Part shown: one piece after another, positions 63,312-64,000 of the stretch
Position numbering within the stretch: position 1 is the first letter of the stretch
Layout: each line of letters starts with the position of its first letter
DNA from: JAFECT01 sp964432415
Lineage (GTDB): Bacteria; Pseudomonadota; Alphaproteobacteria; Caulobacterales; Caulobacteraceae
DNA length: 64,000 bases
NCBI GenBank assembly: GCA_964432415.1
Contig: CAYSNW010000001.1
Coordinates: 62,001-126,000, forward strand
Direction of reading: 5' to 3'
The notes under the pieces: model-generated
Told to the model about the DNA's origin: nothing
Database searches by the model: none
What the model saw: only the letters and a program-made list of their open reading frames with translations
Made by a program: the position numbers and the translations under genes

Positions 63312-63932
63312 TCAAGGGTTGGGGCCAGCGGGGTTCAGCCCCTCGGCGAACAGGTCGGCGTTCAAATTCAACGCACGGCGCGTGGTGGCCCAGGGTGGAC
63401 CCTCGATGGCCGCCAGCGCGCTGATCCCCAGATTCAGGGTCTTGAAGGCCAGAACCAGGTCTTCGGTGGGGATGCCGGTGGTGATCCGACCCCGTGCTTT
63501 CAGGCCGTCGAACAGGCCCGCGAAGCCCTGGTCCATCGCCGCCTGGAAATCGCCCAGGCCAGCGATGAGCGTCGCGTCGCCCGCGAACAGCCGGGCCAGG
63601 AATGCGCGCACGAAGGGATGGTGACTGCGCTTGGCCTCGATCAGGCGCCAACTCGCCTCGGCCAGGACTTCGCCTACGGGCGCGTCGCTCCCGGCCAGGG
63701 CCGGCAGGCCGGCCAGCACCGGACCGTCCAGCGCCGCCAGGAATCCCGCGACGATATCCTCCTTGGCGCGGAAGTAGTTGTAGAGCGTGCCCTTGCCGAT
63801 CTCGGCGGCGGCGGCGATCTCGTCCACCGTGACCGCGGCGATACCGCGCTGGACGAACAGGGCCACGGCCTCGGCCACAATCCGGTCCCGGGTGGCCGTC
63901 TTCTTGCGTTCGCGAAGAGTGACTGTAGTCAT
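63312..63932 (-). CDS. TetR-family transcriptional regulator
   Basis: A 206-residue regulator with an N-terminal TetR headpiece (TRDRIVAEAVALFVQRGIAA; VTVDEIAAAAEIGKGTLYNY; FRAKEDIVAGFLAAL) and a helical ligand domain. ATG at 63932 lies inside the first of two TGACTNNNGTCA-like sites, so it probably represses its own operon. Ligand unknown. Confidence 0.9.
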   Translation of the reverse strand: MTTVTLRERKKTATRDRIVAEAVALFVQRGIAAVTVDEIAAAAEIGKGTLYNYFRAKEDIVAGFLAALDGPVLAGLPALAGSDAPVGEVLAEASWRLIEAKRSHHPFVRAFLARLFAGDATLIAGLGDFQAAMDQGFAGLFDGLKARGRITTGIPTEDLVLAFKTLNLGISALAAIEGPPWATTRRALNLNADLFAEGLNPAGPNP

Positions 63933-63947
63933 AAATGACTATGGTCA
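63920..63947. promoter_or_regulatory. Two tandem palindromic operators at the TetR start
   Basis: TGACTGTAGTCA (63920-63931) and TGACTATGGTCA (63936-63947) are 12-base near-palindromes spaced 16 bases centre to centre. The first covers the TetR start codon. The AT-rich flank to the right (TAATTATTG) could hold the -10 region of the promoter. Confidence 0.65.
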
Positions 63948-64000
63948 TAATTATTGCGCCGAGTCTATCTTCGATTCACCGGTCTCGGCGGAGGGCCGAG

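Overview
The window is a dense, GC-rich (roughly two-thirds G+C) alphaproteobacterial chromosome segment. The order phyR / nepR-ecfG-phyK, the TonB-Xanth-Caul type receptor, a GH47 mannosidase and uronate genes under a LacI-type repressor all point to Caulobacteraceae (Caulobacter/Phenylobacterium-like). The genus is an inference. I saw no rRNA, tRNA, CRISPR, insertion sequence or prophage. Almost all of it is chromosomal catabolic and regulatory content.

Layout. 1-3.6 kb: the 3' part of a bacterial alpha-2-macroglobulin gene followed by pbpC. 3.6-5.3 kb: a convergent MFS transporter with an unusual insert. 5.3-9.2 kb: the complete general stress response switch (phyK, ecfG, nepR, divergent phyR) plus an entericidin-like lipoprotein. 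Three GGAAC-N16-CGTT promoters lie here, and a fourth precedes the hybrid histidine kinase at 18.8 kb. 9.2-9.9 kb: eda with a uronate-type operator. 10.0-18.7 kb: one tightly coupled operon of nine genes that best fits aerobic anthranilate degradation through 2-aminobenzoyl-CoA, with a kynurenine-formamidase-like hydrolase at its end. 18.8-22.3 kb: hybrid histidine kinase and a small orphan. 22.3-26.8 kb: three acyl-CoA dehydrogenases and a quinone oxidoreductase. 26.9-32.0 kb: a 4-hydroxyproline catabolic cluster with a GntR regulator, a palindromic operator and an amidohydrolase/peptidase. 32.6-35.7 kb: a three-gene URC-type uracil catabolic cluster (GTP cyclohydrolase II-like, DUF1688, uracil phosphoribosyltransferase). 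35.7-37.1 kb: GH47 mannosidase.

37.2-54.6 kb is a pectin/hexuronate utilisation region: TonB-dependent receptor, esterase, kdgK, ExuT-type transporter, a hydratase, a fructuronate/tagaturonate reductase, a LacI repressor, uxaC, kduI, kduD and a GH28 polygalacturonase. Six sites related to TGACACCGGTGTCA lie in front of these genes, and a seventh lies in front of the distant eda. Together they define a probable regulon running from extracellular pectin to pyruvate. Only the aldonate (altronate/mannonate) dehydratase step is not visible.

54.6-57.8 kb holds three genes of unknown function, including a membrane protein overlapping a Pro-rich repeat protein. 58.0-62.6 kb encodes a 2-oxoacid:ferredoxin oxidoreductase with a GltD-like NAD(P)H:ferredoxin subunit. 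The window ends with a membrane protein and a TetR regulator whose start codon sits in one of two tandem operators.

Starts were set from ribosome-binding sites, 4-bp overlaps and the position of operators. Functional names rest on motifs I can read in the translations, not on database searches.
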